64,000 nucleotides of DNA from Rhizobium metallidurans. GTDB lineage: Bacteria; Pseudomonadota; Alphaproteobacteria; Rhizobiales; Rhizobiaceae. Each line of letters opens with the position of its first letter. Positions within the stretch are counted from its first letter, which is position 1. Below are positions 1 to 8,264 of the stretch, in pieces. The notes beneath the pieces were generated by a model, which made no database searches, was not told the origin of the DNA, and saw nothing but the letters and a program-made list of their open reading frames with translations. Where the stretch lies: the NCBI RefSeq assembly GCF_014196505.1, contig NZ_JACIDW010000003.1, positions 478,368 through 542,367 of the forward strand, given 5' to 3'. Both the position numbers and the translations under genes were made by a program.

Positions 1-1
1 G

Positions 2-490
2 TCCGGCAAGACCTTCGAAGACGAAGACACGACGGAAGAGCAGGCTCGCGAAGAGTACAAGAAGCTCGCTGAGCGCCGCGTCCGCCTCGGCCTCGTTCTC
101 TCCGAAATCGGCGAAAAGGCCGGCGTCGAAGTCAGCGAAGACGAAATGCAGCGCGCCATCTACGAGCAGCTGCGTCAGTATCCGGGCCAGGAAAAGCAGA
201 TCCTCGAATTCTTCCGCAGCCAGCCGGGTGCGGCCGCTTCGATCCGCGCGCCGATCTTCGAAGAGAAGGTCATCGACCATCTGCTGACCGAACTCGACGT
301 CACCGACAAGAAGGTCACCAAGGAAGAGCTGCTCGCCGACGAAGAAGGCGAAGGCTCCGAGAAGGACGCCAAGAAGGCCGCTCCGAAGAAGAAGGCTGCT
401 GCCAAGGCTGAAGCCGCTGAAGGCGAAGAAGCCGCTCCGAAGAAGAAGGCCGCTCCGAAGAAGAAGGCTTCCGAGGAAGGCGCCGAGTAA
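2..490 (+). CDS. tig: Trigger factor, C-terminal part (5' end outside window)
   Basis: This is the C-terminal part of the ribosome-associated chaperone and peptidyl-prolyl isomerase that meets nascent chains at the exit tunnel. The open frame enters from the left edge, so only about 162 residues are visible: the helical C-terminal substrate-binding domain (segments such as [19 protein letters not shown] and [20 protein letters not shown]). It ends in a low-complexity tail with three copies of a [12 protein letters not shown] unit separated by acidic stretches. Such Lys/Ala tails are known from rhizobial trigger factors, and their role is not established. A strong terminator follows 25 bases after the stop, so this is the end of its transcription unit. 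Confidence 0.93.
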   Translation, partial: SGKTFEDEDTTEEQAREEYKKLAERRVRLGLVLSEIGEKAGVEVSEDEMQRAIYEQLRQYPGQEKQILEFFRSQPGAAASIRAPIFEEKVIDHLLTELDVTDKKVTKEELLADEEGEGSEKDAKKAAPKKKAAAKAEAAEGEEAAPKKKAAPKKKASEEGAE

Positions 491-515
491 TCTCCGACCA
501 ATCTGGATTTTGATG

Positions 516-545
516 AACCCCGCCTCGTGCGGGGTTTTTCATTTT
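516..545 (+). terminator. Rho-independent terminator of tig
   Basis: An 8-bp GC-rich stem (AACCCCGC / GCGGGGTT) with a 5-base loop is followed by a T-rich run. It sits 25 bases after the trigger factor stop and separates tig from the opposite-strand gene behind it. Confidence 0.92.
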
Positions 546-609
546 GGGCGATGTTTCGGGGGCAAGCTTTGCGCGGGTGAGGGTGCTTGCGCTGTCGGAA
601 GGGCCGCGA

Positions 610-2397
610 TCAGCCCGCCCGATGCGCATGGGTGAGCTCGTTGACCTTCTTGATATGCGAGACCGCCGCCTGACCGCCCGCCGTCTTGGTGAAGAGCTCC
701 AGCGTCTCGTCCTCGTGATCACCGACAGGTGTCAAGGCCTGGTCCATATAGGTCTTGGCATTCTTGTCGCGTGAAATCATCAAGGCGGTGACCGCCAGCC
801 GCGCGATCGTGCCGCCGAGCTTCAGGTGCTTGGTGATCGTCTCGCCGACGAAGCGAGGCCAGAAGACCAGCGCGCGCTCGCGTGGCATGTCGGGCCGGCG
901 CTCGGACGGATGCTTCAACCGCAACAATCCGCTCTGTAGCGGATGCACGTTTTCCAGCGGCACGGTGGTCGCGAACGATACCAGCACCTTGACCAGCCGC
1001 GCCAGCGGCACCCCTGTCGCCACCGCCCGGCGCAGCAGCGTCTTCATATGCTCAGGCGAATAGTAGAGCGACCAGGCTTCCTGATAGATGCTCTCCCACT
1101 CCTGCTTGCTCATCTTCGGATGTTCGGTGCAGACGTGCTCGACATCGTAGATGTTGAGATCCGGATCCATCGCCACGCCCTTGCGGAACAGCGTCTGGTG
1201 ATCTTCCGAGCCGGGCAGTGGGGTCAGTACGAAGAACTCGATCACATCGAGCGGCAATTCGTGCTGGATGATCGCGATATCGCGGCGGATGGTATCAGGT
1301 GTATCGGCCGGAAAGCCGAGGATATAGCCGGCCAGCGTCATGATGCCCTGCGCCTTCCAGGCGAGCAGCATCTTGCGATATTCGGTGATCTTGTTCTGGT
1401 TCTTCTTGGCCGCCGTGAGATTGTCGGGATTGACGTTCTCCAGCCCGATGAACACGCGGGTGACGCCGGCGCGTTTCGATTTCTCGATGAAGTTGGGAAT
1501 CTTGTGGCAGAGCGTATCGACCTGGATCATCAGGCCGAGCGGAATGCCATCCTTTTCACGCAGCTCGATCAACCGGTCGAAGATCGCTTCCCAATCCTTG
1601 TTGCGGGCGAAGTTGTCGTCGGTGATGAAGAACTTGTGGATGCCCTGCGCCCAGTTCATTCGCACCAGCTTCTCGACATCATCAGCCGTGCGGAAGCGCG
1701 ACTTGCGGCCCTGCACGTTGATGATGGTGCAGAAGGAACACTGGTAGGGACAGCCGCGCCCGGCGTCGAAGCTGGTGCTCAGTCCAAGCGTCTGCGCGAC
1801 ATTGGTCTTCGGCAGGAACGGAACCGCGGCACCTTCGATGCTCGGCAGGTCGTTCATGAAATTGTAGAGCGGCGCCAGCGTTCCCGACGCCGCGTCCTGC
1901 AGCACCTTGTCGAGCCGCCCCTCGACTTCGCCCGCGAACATCGAAATGCCCATCTCGCGGCATTCGTCGAGCCCCACGGCGTGGCCGTCGAGCATCGACA
2001 GGCATCCGGAGACATGAAAGCCGCCCATCGAGACGGGAATGCCGGCTTCGCGGAAAGGCCGGGCGATATCGAGCGCCCGCGGATACTGGTTCGATTGCAC
2101 GCCGACCAGCGCGACCATGCCGAAATTGTCGTTTGTTTTCAGCTGCCGCAGCAATGCCGATGTGTTCACCCGGGTATTGGTCTCATCGATGACGGTGATC
2201 TCGATGCCGACACCCGGCCCGAGCACCCGCCGCTCGGCGCAATCGGCGGCAATTCCATAGAGCGCCGCAAGCGAGTTGGATGGGATCATCGCCCGCCACC
2301 AGCGGATGACATAGCCGTCGTCGTCATAGTGCGACGGCTTGATGAGGATGAGCTGGAAATTCCGGTCAGTCGTCTCGGATTGTTCGCGCACGGTCAC
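610..2397 (-). CDS. B12-binding radical SAM protein
   Basis: The protein has about 595 residues. An N-terminal cobalamin-binding-like region (about residues 15-180, with GGFHVSG) precedes a radical SAM domain whose 4Fe-4S motif CPYQCSFC gives cysteines near 216, 220 and 223 (CX3CX2C). The architecture matches B12-dependent radical SAM enzymes, which use a 5'-deoxyadenosyl radical for methylation or rearrangement. No substrate can be assigned, and no pathway genes are adjacent. The start is uncertain: the frame is open up to a TTG at 2457, while GTG codons at 2397 and 2391 lie closer to where the recognisable domain begins, and none has a strong ribosome binding site. It converges on tig. Confidence 0.82.
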   Translation of the reverse strand: MTVREQSETTDRNFQLILIKPSHYDDDGYVIRWWRAMIPSNSLAALYGIAADCAERRVLGPGVGIEITVIDETNTRVNTSALLRQLKTNDNFGMVALVGVQSNQYPRALDIARPFREAGIPVSMGGFHVSGCLSMLDGHAVGLDECREMGISMFAGEVEGRLDKVLQDAASGTLAPLYNFMNDLPSIEGAAVPFLPKTNVAQTLGLSTSFDAGRGCPYQCSFCTIINVQGRKSRFRTADDVEKLVRMNWAQGIHKFFITDDNFARNKDWEAIFDRLIELREKDGIPLGLMIQVDTLCHKIPNFIEKSKRAGVTRVFIGLENVNPDNLTAAKKNQNKITEYRKMLLAWKAQGIMTLAGYILGFPADTPDTIRRDIAIIQHELPLDVIEFFVLTPLPGSEDHQTLFRKGVAMDPDLNIYDVEHVCTEHPKMSKQEWESIYQEAWSLYYSPEHMKTLLRRAVATGVPLARLVKVLVSFATTVPLENVHPLQSGLLRLKHPSERRPDMPRERALVFWPRFVGETITKHLKLGGTIARLAVTALMISRDKNAKTYMDQALTPVGDHEDETLELFTKTAGGQAAVSHIKKVNELTHAHRAG

Positions 2398-2540
2398 TCG
2401 CTGATTAGAGAGCCCCCCAAGTGGCGTGAACGCTATCAGACGCAGCCGATTATACAAGCTGCGCCTATTACGAGCTTGTCAGGCGCCGCAATGCCTTCAT
2501 GGAGCCCGTGAAAACCGGACCGATGTCCATTGCCGCGCTT

Positions 2541-2569
2541 GCGGACCATGGCGACAGCGCATGGTCCGC
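2541..2569 (-). other. Hairpin behind sthA
   Basis: A 9-bp perfect inverted repeat (GCGGACCAT / ATGGTCCGC) with an 11-base loop lies just after the sthA stop. No T-run follows on either strand, so it is more likely an RNA-stabilising or factor-dependent end than a classical terminator. Confidence 0.45.
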
Positions 2570-2580
2570 GAGCGAAAAGC

Positions 2581-3987
2581 TCAGAGCTCCGACTTGATGT
2601 CACCCATCCGGTTCCAGGCATCGAGGCCTGCGATCTTGTAGGCTTCGGCGAGAGTCGGATAGTTGAACGTGTTCTCGACGAAATACTCGACCGTTCCCTT
2701 GAGGTTGAGCACCGCCTGGCCGATATGCACCAGCTCGGTCGCGCCTTCGCCGACGATGTGGACGCCGAGCAGGCGGCGCGTCTTGAGCGAGAAGATCAGC
2801 TTCAGAAGACCGGTATCGAGGCCCATGATATGGCCGCGCGAGGTCTCGCGGAAACGCGCGATGCCGCATTCGTAGGGAATGCCGCGTTCCTTCATCTCTT
2901 CTTCCGTCAGGCCGCAGGTGGAAATTTCCGGCACGGCGTAGATGCCGTAGGGGAAGTATTTCGGCGGCTCCTTGGCGACCGCGCCGACGGCGACGCGCGC
3001 CGCGATGCGGCCCTGTTCCATCGACGTCGAAGCAAGGCTCGGGAAGCCGACGACGTCACCCGCCGCGTAGATCCCGGACACCGAGGTCTCGAACGTCTCG
3101 GGATTGACCTTCAGCCGGCCACGGCTGTCCGCCTCCAGGCCCGCCGCCTTCAGGTTCAGCGCATCGGTGGCGCCCATGCGACCGGCCGCGAACAGCACCA
3201 TGTCCGTCACCAGTCGGCGACCATTGTCGAGAATGAGCTCGACCTTGCCGTCATCGAGCTTCGTGACCTTGTCCGCCTTGGTGCCGAGCATGATCTTCAT
3301 GTTGCGGTCGCGAAGCTGGTAGGTGAAGTCCTCGACGATTTCCTTGTCGATGAAGTCGAGCATCGTCGACTTCGGATCGATCAGCGTGACGGCGGTGTCG
3401 AGCGCGCTGAAGATCGTGGCATATTCGATGCCGATGACGCCGGCGCCGATGACGACCATGGAGCGCGGCAGCTCCTCGATATCGAGAAGCTCGTCGCTGT
3501 CGAGAACCGTTCTGTTGTCGAAGGGGATATAGTCGGGCCGGAACGGCTTGGTGCCGACCGCAAGCAGGATGCTGCCCGCCGAGACGCGCATCACTTCGCC
3601 GTCGTCCTTGACGATTTCAAGCGTCGAGGCATCCACGAAGCTCGCCTTGCCGCGCAGGTGCTGCACGCGGTTGCGGGCGAACTGGTGCTCGAGCACCTCG
3701 ACTTCGTGGTCGAGCGTGATCAGGAGGCGTCGGCGCAGATCCTCGGCGCTGATCTCCTGCTTGACCCGGTAGGCCTTGCCGTAGAAACCGCGCTCGCGCC
3801 AGCCGGAGAGATTGAGCGCCGTCTCGCGCAACGTCTTCGACGGGATCGTGCCGGTGTGCACGGAGACGCCGCCGACGCGCTTGCCCTGTTCAATGACGAG
3901 CACCTTCTTGCCGAGCTTGGCGGCCTGGATAGCACCGCGGCGACCGGCCGGGCCGCTCCCCACAACAACGAGATCGTATTGAAACAT
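2581..3987 (-). CDS. sthA: Soluble pyridine nucleotide transhydrogenase
   Basis: This FAD flavoprotein exchanges hydride between NADPH and NAD+ to balance the two cytoplasmic pools. Its 468 residues match the family length (E. coli SthA 466). The FAD dinucleotide fold starts at residue 4 (VVVGSGPAG), and a second Rossmann fold binds the nicotinamide nucleotide (VVIGAGVIGIEYA). The redox-active CxxxxC of lipoamide and glutathione reductases is absent; the region reads VHTGTIPSKTLR, as in transhydrogenases, which decides the call. The C-terminal dimerisation domain has the conserved FNYPTLAEAYK. The ATG at 3987 is preferred over in-frame ATGs further upstream because the protein then begins right at the FAD fold. 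Confidence 0.92.
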   Translation of the reverse strand: MFQYDLVVVGSGPAGRRGAIQAAKLGKKVLVIEQGKRVGGVSVHTGTIPSKTLRETALNLSGWRERGFYGKAYRVKQEISAEDLRRRLLITLDHEVEVLEHQFARNRVQHLRGKASFVDASTLEIVKDDGEVMRVSAGSILLAVGTKPFRPDYIPFDNRTVLDSDELLDIEELPRSMVVIGAGVIGIEYATIFSALDTAVTLIDPKSTMLDFIDKEIVEDFTYQLRDRNMKIMLGTKADKVTKLDDGKVELILDNGRRLVTDMVLFAAGRMGATDALNLKAAGLEADSRGRLKVNPETFETSVSGIYAAGDVVGFPSLASTSMEQGRIAARVAVGAVAKEPPKYFPYGIYAVPEISTCGLTEEEMKERGIPYECGIARFRETSRGHIMGLDTGLLKLIFSLKTRRLLGVHIVGEGATELVHIGQAVLNLKGTVEYFVENTFNYPTLAEAYKIAGLDAWNRMGDIKSEL

Positions 3988-4216
3988 TGAGCCTGGTCCC
4001 GATTGGAAAGCTGGAATCATTTTGCGACGCAAAATGGCGCGTTCACAGGTATCCGGTCAATGTTGCAGATTGATTTACGCCCGAATATTAGGAATGGGCG
4101 AGGCAAACTTGGGGCGGGATACATCGGCCGATGAAGTCCTTCGCCGACGATGAGAAAGAGCAGGTCCGCCCACAATAGCCGGCTTTCGCGGCGCGAGGAA
4201 AATTCGCCCGGCGTTT

Positions 4217-5026
4217 TCAGATCAGCCGCAGCCCCTTGAGGCTGACATGGCCATCCTTGCCGATGATGATGTGGTCGTGCACCGTGATCCCAAGCGGCTT
4301 TGCGGTATCGATGATCATCTTGGTCATGTCGATATCGGCGCGCGACGGTGTCGGGTCGCCGGACGGGTGGTTGTGGACCAAAATGATCGCGGTGGCCGAA
4401 AGCTCCAGCGCGCGGCGCACCACTTCGCGCGGATAGACAGGCGTATGATCGACCGTGCCATGCCCCTGCACTTCGTCGGCGATCAGCGCGTTGCGCTTGT
4501 CGAGGAAGAGAATCCGGAACTGCTCGCGCGTTTCATGCGCCATGGCGGCGTGGCAGTATTCGATCACGGACGACCAGGACGACAGCACCTGCTTGCCGCG
4601 CAGTTCGCTCTTCAGCGTCCGATGCGCGATCGCCGAGATCAGCTTCAGGTCGAGCGCAACCGCCTCGCCGACGCCCTTCACCTCCTGCAGCAGCGCGATC
4701 GGCGCGCCGAAGACGGCTGCGAGCGATCCGAAGCGCTCGAGCAGGGCCTTGGCGATCGGTTTCGTATCGCGGCGCGGGATCAGCCGGAACAGCATCAGCT
4801 CCAGCATCTCGTAATCGGCAAGCGCGGTATCGCCATGATCGCGGAAACGCTGGCGCAGCCGCTCGCGGTGGCCGTGGTAGTGCTCTTCCTTGGCAGGCGG
4901 TGCCGTGAGCGCGGCAGGCTTGCCGGCCTGCTCGGCGAAAAAGGACCGCTCGTCCATGCCATCGTCCTCGTCCGCCGCGAAAGGCAGCCCAAGGTCTTCG
5001 GAATGGGGAACCGGTCCTTTTGCCAT
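4217..5026 (-). CDS. radC: RadC family JAB/MPN domain protein
   Basis: The predicted protein of 269 residues has a UPF0758/RadC layout: an acidic, variable N-terminus, a helix-hairpin-helix-like part, and a C-terminal JAB/MPN metalloprotease-like domain with the JAMM motif [14 protein letters not shown] near residues 218-231. The name comes from an E. coli repair phenotype that was later disputed, so the biochemical role is unknown. The start at 5026 lies 7 bases after the map stop, so the two genes are probably co-transcribed. A longer frame upstream is just antisense-free overlap with map and has no family support. Confidence 0.9.
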   Translation of the reverse strand: MAKGPVPHSEDLGLPFAADEDDGMDERSFFAEQAGKPAALTAPPAKEEHYHGHRERLRQRFRDHGDTALADYEMLELMLFRLIPRRDTKPIAKALLERFGSLAAVFGAPIALLQEVKGVGEAVALDLKLISAIAHRTLKSELRGKQVLSSWSSVIEYCHAAMAHETREQFRILFLDKRNALIADEVQGHGTVDHTPVYPREVVRRALELSATAIILVHNHPSGDPTPSRADIDMTKMIIDTAKPLGITVHDHIIIGKDGHVSLKGLRLI

Positions 5027-5033
5027 CAGCGGC

Positions 5034-5870
5034 TCATTTTGTGAGGGGGGGCAGGCCCGGGCGGTCCAGTCCGCCGGGCGACAGCGTGAAGATCTCGCAG
5101 CCATCGGCGGTGACGCCGACCGTGTGCTCGTATTGCGCCGACAGCGACCGGTCGCGGGTAACGGCGGTCCAGCCATCGGCCAGCACCTTCACATGCGGGC
5201 GGCCGAGGTTGATCATCGGCTCGATCGTGAAGATCATGCCCTCGCGCAGTTCCGGTCCCTCGCTGGCGCGGCCGTAATGCAGGATATTCGGGCTGTCGTG
5301 AAACAGCGCGCCGACCCCGTGGCCGCAGAAATCGCGCACCACCGAGCAGCGCTCGGCTTCGGCATAGGTCTGGATCGCCTCGCCGATGGCGCCGGTTCGC
5401 GCACCGGGGCGCACGGCCGCGATCCCGCGCATCAGCGATTCATAGGTCACCTCGAGCAGCCGCTCGGCGGCGCGCTTGACCGTGCCGACCGTGTACATCC
5501 GGCTGGAATCGCCATGCCAGCCATCGACCACATAGGTGACGTCGATATTGACGATATCGCCCTCGCGCAAAGGCTTGGCATCAGGAATGCCGTGGCACAC
5601 GACATGGTTGATCGAGGTGCAGGTGGATTTCGTATAGCCGCGGTAATTGAGCGTCGCCGGAACCGCGCCGTTCTCAAGCCCGAAATCGAAGACGAACCGA
5701 TCGATCGCATCGGTCGTGACACCCGGCTTGACGATATCGGCGAGCGCATCGAGACACCGGGCGGTGACCTGGCACGCCTTGCGCATGCCCGTGAAGGCAT
5801 CGGCGCCGTAGAGCCTGATGGCGCCGGTATTCTTGGATGGCGCGGAGGAGGCTTCGATATAGTTTACCAT
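5034..5870 (-). CDS. map: Type I methionine aminopeptidase
   Basis: This enzyme removes the initiator methionine from new proteins. The dinuclear metal ligands of the pita-bread fold are visible: Asp in [14 protein letters not shown] (two), His in CGHGVG, Glu in FTIEPM and Glu in QYEHTV, with the substrate His in HVVCHGIPD. From the ATG at 5870 the protein has 278 residues, usual for rhizobial forms, and AAGG lies 8 bases upstream. In-frame ATGs at 5900 and 5939 are alternatives with weaker sites. It precedes radC in the same direction. Confidence 0.92.
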   Translation of the reverse strand: MVNYIEASSAPSKNTGAIRLYGADAFTGMRKACQVTARCLDALADIVKPGVTTDAIDRFVFDFGLENGAVPATLNYRGYTKSTCTSINHVVCHGIPDAKPLREGDIVNIDVTYVVDGWHGDSSRMYTVGTVKRAAERLLEVTYESLMRGIAAVRPGARTGAIGEAIQTYAEAERCSVVRDFCGHGVGALFHDSPNILHYGRASEGPELREGMIFTIEPMINLGRPHVKVLADGWTAVTRDRSLSAQYEHTVGVTADGCEIFTLSPGGLDRPGLPPLTK

Positions 5871-6021
5871 TGCGGGGGCCTTAGCGGAAATTGTCGTCAT
5901 ACATAATGCAGCTATGCCGGGTTCGTCCATTGCGATCAATGGGGGAGGCCGATTTAAGGTACCACGCCCTCATCGCACGGGAACCCGATCCAGCCGCCCG
6001 GCACCAGCAAGCCGGAAAACG

Positions 6022-6049
6022 AAAACGGCGCCCTTGCGGAGCGCCGTTT
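6022..6049 (-). terminator. Terminator of the cold-shock gene
   Basis: A 9-bp stem (AAACGGCGC / GCGCCGTTT on the plus strand) with a 9-base loop is followed, on the minus strand, by TTTTCGTTTTCC. It lies about 30 bases behind the cold-shock stop codon. Confidence 0.85.
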
Positions 6050-6077
6050 CGCAGTCCTGCCGAGGCAGAAACCGAAA

Positions 6078-6290
6078 TCAGTTGGCCGAGATGTTGACGG
6101 CCTTCGGGCCCTTGCCCATGCGATCCGGCTCGGTGTCGAAGGTAACCTGCTGGCCTTCGCGGAGCGACTGGATGCCGGAAGCCTGGAGAGCGGAGATGTG
6201 AACGAATACGTCCTTCGCACCGCCATCAGGAGTGATGAAACCAAAACCCTTGTCCTGGTTGAAGAATTTTACGACGCCTTTGGTGGCCAT
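6078..6290 (-). CDS. cspA: CspA family cold-shock protein
   Basis: A single cold-shock domain of 70 residues fills the whole protein. The RNP1 (KGFGFITP) and RNP2 (VFVHIS) motifs that bind single-stranded RNA and DNA are intact, so it should act as an RNA chaperone. The ATG at 6290 is chosen because it begins the domain ([10 protein letters not shown]) and has AAGGA 9 bases upstream. A long gene-free stretch precedes it, as expected for cold-shock genes whose 5' leader folds and controls expression with temperature. A terminator follows, so it is monocistronic. Which csp paralogue it is cannot be decided here. Confidence 0.95.
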   Translation of the reverse strand: MATKGVVKFFNQDKGFGFITPDGGAKDVFVHISALQASGIQSLREGQQVTFDTEPDRMGKGPKAVNISAN

Positions 6291-6761
6291 TGGGATAGGT
6301 CCTTTTCCCTGTAGTCTGTCTGGTATCCATCCCCCCGAAAGGAAATGGACGGCTTTCACTTTCGCGCTCCCTCATCTTAACTCAGCGCGCGAAGGGTCAG
6401 TCGAGTAGTTCACGAACGGGGAAAGAACGTCTACGCACGTGAGGTCCCCCCACGCCACCCTCCCGCGGGGAGGGCTCAGCCACATCAGTCCAGTCACCGG
6501 CATGCAAATGCCCGAGTACACAATTGGTGCCAGTAAACGGAGCAAAATGCAAGCGACATTATTCTGACACCTGCCGCTCCAAACCGGGAATGGCCAAAGA
6601 TTCAAGCACTTGACGATTGGTAACCGCGAGCCGCCACCGCTGGCCCATTCCTGGAATCCGTCTCGCAACGGCACGCTTTCATGCCCGATCGATGCGAATG
6701 CCCAGACGATGGGCGACTGCCCGGTAAAGGCGAGCCGGATTCCCGGTAAAGGTGAGTGGGG
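6291..6761. other. Gene-free region with the csp leader and palindromes
   Basis: I see no convincing gene. The left half should hold the promoter and 5' leader of the cold-shock gene (minus strand); TTCGCGCT at 6361 can pair with AGCGCGCGAA at 6381. A CCCTCCC/GGGAGGG palindrome at 6458-6474 resembles one inside uvrB. At the right end a 14-base direct repeat, CCGGTAAAGGYGAG, occurs at 6721 and 6743, with a 22-base period. Confidence 0.5.
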
Positions 6762-6965
6762 TCAGCGCGCGGCGCCGGCGCCGAGCTTCTGCTGCACCAT
6801 GTCGGCGCTTCCGCGTACATAGGAGACCGTGGGCTTGCCGGCGGCGTCTGCGACCGCGTAGGCGATGATCGTCACGTCTTCCTCATAGGTCGAGACATAG
6901 AGCACCTGGGCGGGGTTGACGTAGATCGTATGATTATGGGTGTTCTTGAAGCCGACGAATGCCAT
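6762..6965 (-). CDS. Small conserved-looking hypothetical protein
   Basis: The 67-residue protein is supported by AGGAG 8 bases before the ATG and by a composition typical of folded proteins. It is rich in beta-type residues (YVNPAQVLYVSTYEEDVTII), has no cysteine and has no signal peptide or membrane segment. The pattern of an ordered N-terminal two thirds and an Ala/Gly tail suggests a small cytoplasmic beta protein. I do not recognise the family. It stands alone between the cold-shock gene and the Cys-rich gene behind it, all on the minus strand. Confidence 0.65.
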   Translation of the reverse strand: MAFVGFKNTHNHTIYVNPAQVLYVSTYEEDVTIIAYAVADAAGKPTVSYVRGSADMVQQKLGAGAAR

Positions 6966-7074
6966 GAAAGTCTCCTGCGTGTCTCGCGGTCAGATATGCC
7001 ACGCGGGCGTTGACGCAAGTTTAACGCGATGTCGGCGGGCGGGGCGCTGGGGGCGCTGGGGCGCCGGGGCGGTG

Positions 7075-7094
7075 GCGATCGCGATCGCGATCGC
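7075..7094. repeat. GCGATC hexanucleotide tandem repeat
   Basis: About 3.3 copies of GCGATC lie directly next to the stop codon of the Cys-rich gene, beside a run of GGGGCGCTG-like repeats at 7041-7062. Its length could vary between strains by slippage. Confidence 0.6.
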
Positions 7095-7095
7095 A

Positions 7096-7566
7096 TCAGG
7101 GTGTGGCCTGCGCTTCCTCCCGCGGGTGCCCGAGGAACGATGGCGCTTTCTCGGCGATAAGGGCAAGTGTCTCATCAAGGCAGGCGAGCGCCGGGGCGTT
7201 GCCGACAAGGCAATCACGGGCGATCGACACCGTGTTGCCGCGCAGGCCCGGCGTCAGGAGGTCAAGGAGCCGGAACATCGCGCCGTGCTCCCCATCGCGG
7301 GCGTCGGCGCAGACCATCCCGGCCCAGCCGAGATAGTCGCTGAAGCAGGGTGTGTATTCCGAGGGCAGCGTATGGACGCAGGCGAGCTTGCATCCCTTGA
7401 CGGCGATGCGCTGGCAGGCGCGAGCGCGGCGGCAGCGGTTGATCGGGCAGGTTTCGACCGGCATGGACAGCATCTCCGATGTCCTCGCCGCCAGCGCAAC
7501 GATCAACTCGAGACCGAGGCGGTCCCTGAGGTCCTTGCCGGGATTTTCATGAGCGTGCTGCGGCAT
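7096..7566 (-). CDS. Cysteine-rich hypothetical protein
   Basis: The 156-residue protein has a well-placed GAGGA site before its ATG. Cysteines cluster near residues 40-75 (CPINRCRRARACQ, then GCKLACVH and PCF), a spacing that could bind zinc or an iron-sulfur cluster, while the C-terminal half looks helical. No signal peptide or membrane segment is seen. I do not recognise a named family. It lies at the left edge of the accessory-looking region, and a GCGATC repeat abuts its stop codon. Confidence 0.6.
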   Translation of the reverse strand: MPQHAHENPGKDLRDRLGLELIVALAARTSEMLSMPVETCPINRCRRARACQRIAVKGCKLACVHTLPSEYTPCFSDYLGWAGMVCADARDGEHGAMFRLLDLLTPGLRGNTVSIARDCLVGNAPALACLDETLALIAEKAPSFLGHPREEAQATP

Positions 7567-8219
7567 TGCGGTCCTCTTCGGCTCCGGCGCGCGGCGATGC
7601 CGTCACGCGGCTGGTTTCACCCGTGGTTTGCTGGTTCAGGCTTCACTCGGACGGGGCGCTGGAAATCACCTCGATTGAGTAAAAAAATATGGTGCCTTCC
7701 AGCACCCCGTTCGGCGGTTTATGAACGCAACTCCGGTCTCTCTGCCTTTCCGCCCAACTTCGCGGCGGAACCATGTGTGCCTCACAGGCACGTCCGGGCT
7801 CGACCCGGACCCGTCTTGCGACAGGACCCGTCGTCACCGGAGGGAGACCATTTTCTGCGAACCCCGGATGAGAGAGCTTGCGTCCTCCTCAAACACCCGG
7901 CGCCGACCCCACCTCGCCGGCACGCCTGCCGGTGTATCCGCGGTGGGGTGAGGGGATGATGGCATGGGTGGGGAGGGTGGGGAAAATTGGGGCAGCTATT
8001 TTCTTGAAAGAATGGCATACGCCCGTCCGCAACCAGCCTGCAAAAAGACTGGCAGTTCTTGACACGTAGACGGTCGATGGTCGGCATCAGAGCACGGCCG
8101 AACGTTAGCCCATTTCGAGCTCAAGCCAAATGTGGGCTATTGGCGGTATTTGTGCATATCGCAGACTAGATATCCGCAAGTTTACATACTACAACGCCAA
8201 CGACTGGTTGTGATGTCAT
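7567..8219. repeat. Gene-free region with several palindromes
   Basis: No gene is supported here. The stretch holds a perfect palindrome GTCCGGG-CTCGA-CCCGGAC (7792-7810), a compound hairpin with an outer stem ACCCCACC/GGTGGGGT (7906-7949) and an inner GCCGGCA/TGCCGGT, a GGTGC/GCACC hairpin near 7690 followed on the minus strand by ATATTTTTTT, and an imperfect repeat TAGCCCATTT / AAATGTGGGCTA (8107-8139). GGCTCGACCC-type palindromes are typical of rhizobial intergenic mosaic elements, so this may be such a patchwork. Base composition becomes more AT-rich towards the DUF262 gene. Confidence 0.5.
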
Positions 8220-8264
8220 GTGCATCGCACTAAAGAAGATAAGTGTGTCGATGCGGGGGTTGCA

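Noticed and set aside
6372..6674. Minus-strand open frame of 100 residues upstream of the csp gene
   Set aside because: It spans the palindrome and the presumed csp leader, has no good ribosome binding site and no protein-like composition.
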